A stretch of 64,000 bases of DNA from DTHT01 sp037444625. GTDB lineage: Bacteria; Acidobacteriota; Terriglobia; Bryobacterales; Bryobacteraceae. The position numbers and the translations under genes are program-made. Under the pieces are notes generated by a model. It was not told the DNA's origin, made no database searches, and worked only from the letters and a program-made list of their open reading frames with translations. Position 1 is the first letter of the stretch, and the number at the start of each line of letters is the position of its first letter. The stretch is taken from contig JBBIMA010000004.1 in assembly GCA_037444625.1 (NCBI GenBank), positions 1 to 64,000 on the forward strand, in the 5' to 3' direction. Below are positions 62,980 to 64,000 of the stretch, piece after piece.

Positions 62980-64000
62980 TCAGTACTCCAGCCGCAAGGC
63001 GAATTGCAGGATGCGCGGATCCTCCGCCGAGGTGATGCGCATGAAGTTGCTGCTGGTGACCGTGCTGTTCGGATTGCCCAGGTTCACGTTGTTGAACAGG
63101 TTGAAGGCCTCGAAGCGGAACTGCCACTTGAAGCGTTCGGTCATGGCGAAATCCTTGTGCAAGCCGAAATCGGTGTTGAAGGAGCGCGGCCCGCGGAAGC
63201 TGTTGCGCCCCAGCGTACCGTAGGTGCCCAGCTCGTTCACCTTGAAGGCCGCTTTGTTGAGGTACTGGACCGCCAGCGCGCCGTGGTCCCGATCCCCCGG
63301 GATGTAGGGATCGCCGATCATGTCCGCCCGCTGGCCGCCCTGGCCGGTGCGTGCGTTGTCCTGCCCGCTCAGCACCGTGAAGGGGAAGCCGCTGCGCCAG
63401 GCCACGATCGAAGTCAGCGACCAGCCGCCCAGCAAGAAGCGGGCCAGCCGGTCCTCGAAGCGCAGGGGCAGCTCCCAGATGCCCGAGAGATTGAAGACGT
63501 GGCGCAGGTCGTAGTCCGCCGGGCCGCGATCGAACCGCTGGTTGCGCGGATCGGTCACGCTCACTCCGTTGCCTTTGTTGGCCGAGCCCTGATTGTTGTC
63601 AATCGTCTTGGCGAAGGTGTAGTTGGCCAGCAGGGTGTAGCCGCCCGTGAACCGCTTCTCCGCCGTCCACTGCATCGAGTGGTAGCTCGAGTTGCCCGCC
63701 GGCTCGACGATCACCATCGAGGCGTAGTCAGGATACAGGGGACGGCGCTGGTTGGTGGTTGCCGTGCTGGCCTTCGGGTCGGGCCACGGTGCGTTGAAGT
63801 CCCGCCCGCTCACCAAGGCCGTTCCCTTCGAACCGGCGTAGGAGCCGCGGCCCACCCAGCCGGCGGGCAGTTGCCGCTCCAGGGTCAAGTTCCAGGACTG
63901 CACGTAGGGATTGCGCAGATCCCCGGCGTACAGGAAGGCGGTCATGGGCAGGACGAACTTGGCGTCCCGGCCGGGATTGAGGACCTCGGTGCCGACCGCA
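62980..64000 (-). CDS. TonB-dependent receptor, C-terminal part (5' end outside window)
   Basis: The frame is open to the right edge (about 340 residues visible), so the plug and signal are missing. The barrel end is Oar-like: LRNPYVQSWNLTLERQLP, YTFAKTIDNNQG, DYDLRHVFNLSGIWELP, FSLGWSLTSIVAWRSGFPF-like (FLLGGWSLTSIVAWRSGFPF), FRFEAFNLFNNVNLGNPN, LQFALRLEY. It is the second such receptor here. Confidence 0.88.
   Translation of the reverse strand, partial: AVGTEVLNPGRDAKFVLPMTAFLYAGDLRNPYVQSWNLTLERQLPAGWVGRGSYAGSKGTALVSGRDFNAPWPDPKASTATTNQRRPLYPDYASMVIVEPAGNSSYHSMQWTAEKRFTGGYTLLANYTFAKTIDNNQGSANKGNGVSVTDPRNQRFDRGPADYDLRHVFNLSGIWELPLRFEDRLARFLLGGWSLTSIVAWRSGFPFTVLSGQDNARTGQGGQRADMIGDPYIPGDRDHGALAVQYLNKAAFKVNELGTYGTLGRNSFRGPRSFNTDFGLHKDFAMTERFKWQFRFEAFNLFNNVNLGNPNSTVTSSNFMRITSAEDPRILQFALRLEY

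Overview
The window is GC-rich bacterial chromosome (about 70% G+C by eye) and most resembles an Acidobacteriota member of the Bryobacterales/Solibacter type. The evidence is the gene mix: Oar-like TonB-dependent receptors with an N-terminal carboxypeptidase-regulatory fold (16847-20245 and 62980 to the right edge), an SBBP-repeat propeller protein, Tat-exported Gfo/Idh/MocA oxidoreductases and TIM-barrel epimerases, a sulfatase, an exported RraA-like protein, an S9 peptidase, and menaquinone synthesis by the futalosine route (mqnP-mqnE). Taxonomy is inferred from gene content only; no rRNA or tRNA gene was found.

Layout. 1-8994: a propeller protein cut by the left edge, infC behind its own promoter, comF and an HNH nuclease on the minus strand, a TIM-barrel epimerase, a ceramidase-like hydrolase, an OsmC protein, a phosphofructokinase with pyrophosphate-type active-site residues, and a methyltransferase. 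9064-16762: an exported methyltransferase, a lipoprotein, tsaD and queA with start codons sharing CATG, an SBBP protein and selB. 16847-29587: a TonB receptor with a structured leader, guanine deaminase, a SUMF1/PL11-like fusion, trmFO-xerC, a sulfatase, a URO-D-fold methyltransferase, a hemerythrin and two small unknown genes. 29600-36651: a glycosyltransferase, a sigma-54 activator, rlpA, a 19-residue lysine peptide gene, a MidA-type methyltransferase, der, a siroheme dehydrogenase and a J-domain protein. 36652-43418: a candidate non-coding RNA, a truncated-looking iron-sulfur protein and the replication-origin block gyrB-dnaN-dnaA. 43470-50404: a thioredoxin, a sugar-acid epimerase pair, galU and mqnP-mqnE. 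50414-64000: glpF, an RraA-like protein, a di-heme peroxidase divergent from an ECF sigma/anti-sigma pair, an S9 peptidase, a GHMP kinase with two Gfo/Idh/MocA paralogues, trmO, two DUF5320-like small proteins behind a palindromic operator, and a partial TonB receptor.

How the genes work together. Replication initiation (dnaA, dnaN, gyrB) forms one minus-strand block; DnaA-box-like sites lie on both sides of dnaA and an AT-rich patch lies between dnaA and dnaN, which suggests a bipartite oriC. Translation and tRNA modification are heavily represented (infC, tsaD, trmO, queA, trmFO, selB, der). Much of the rest serves degradation and uptake of plant or polysaccharide material: TonB receptors, sulfatase, PL11-like protein, UxaE-like epimerase, oxidoreductases.

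The most unusual items are the 19-residue lysine peptide gene with a full promoter, a dyad, a Shine-Dalgarno site and a terminator (32431-32648); the anti-sigma factor with a periplasmic CXXCH motif facing a di-heme peroxidase gene through two matching ECF-like promoters (52764-55635); a structured non-coding segment (36763-37128); and the origin region, with a perfect 10-bp DnaA-box dyad, a 16-bp palindrome and a 49-residue zinc-ribbon-like gene.
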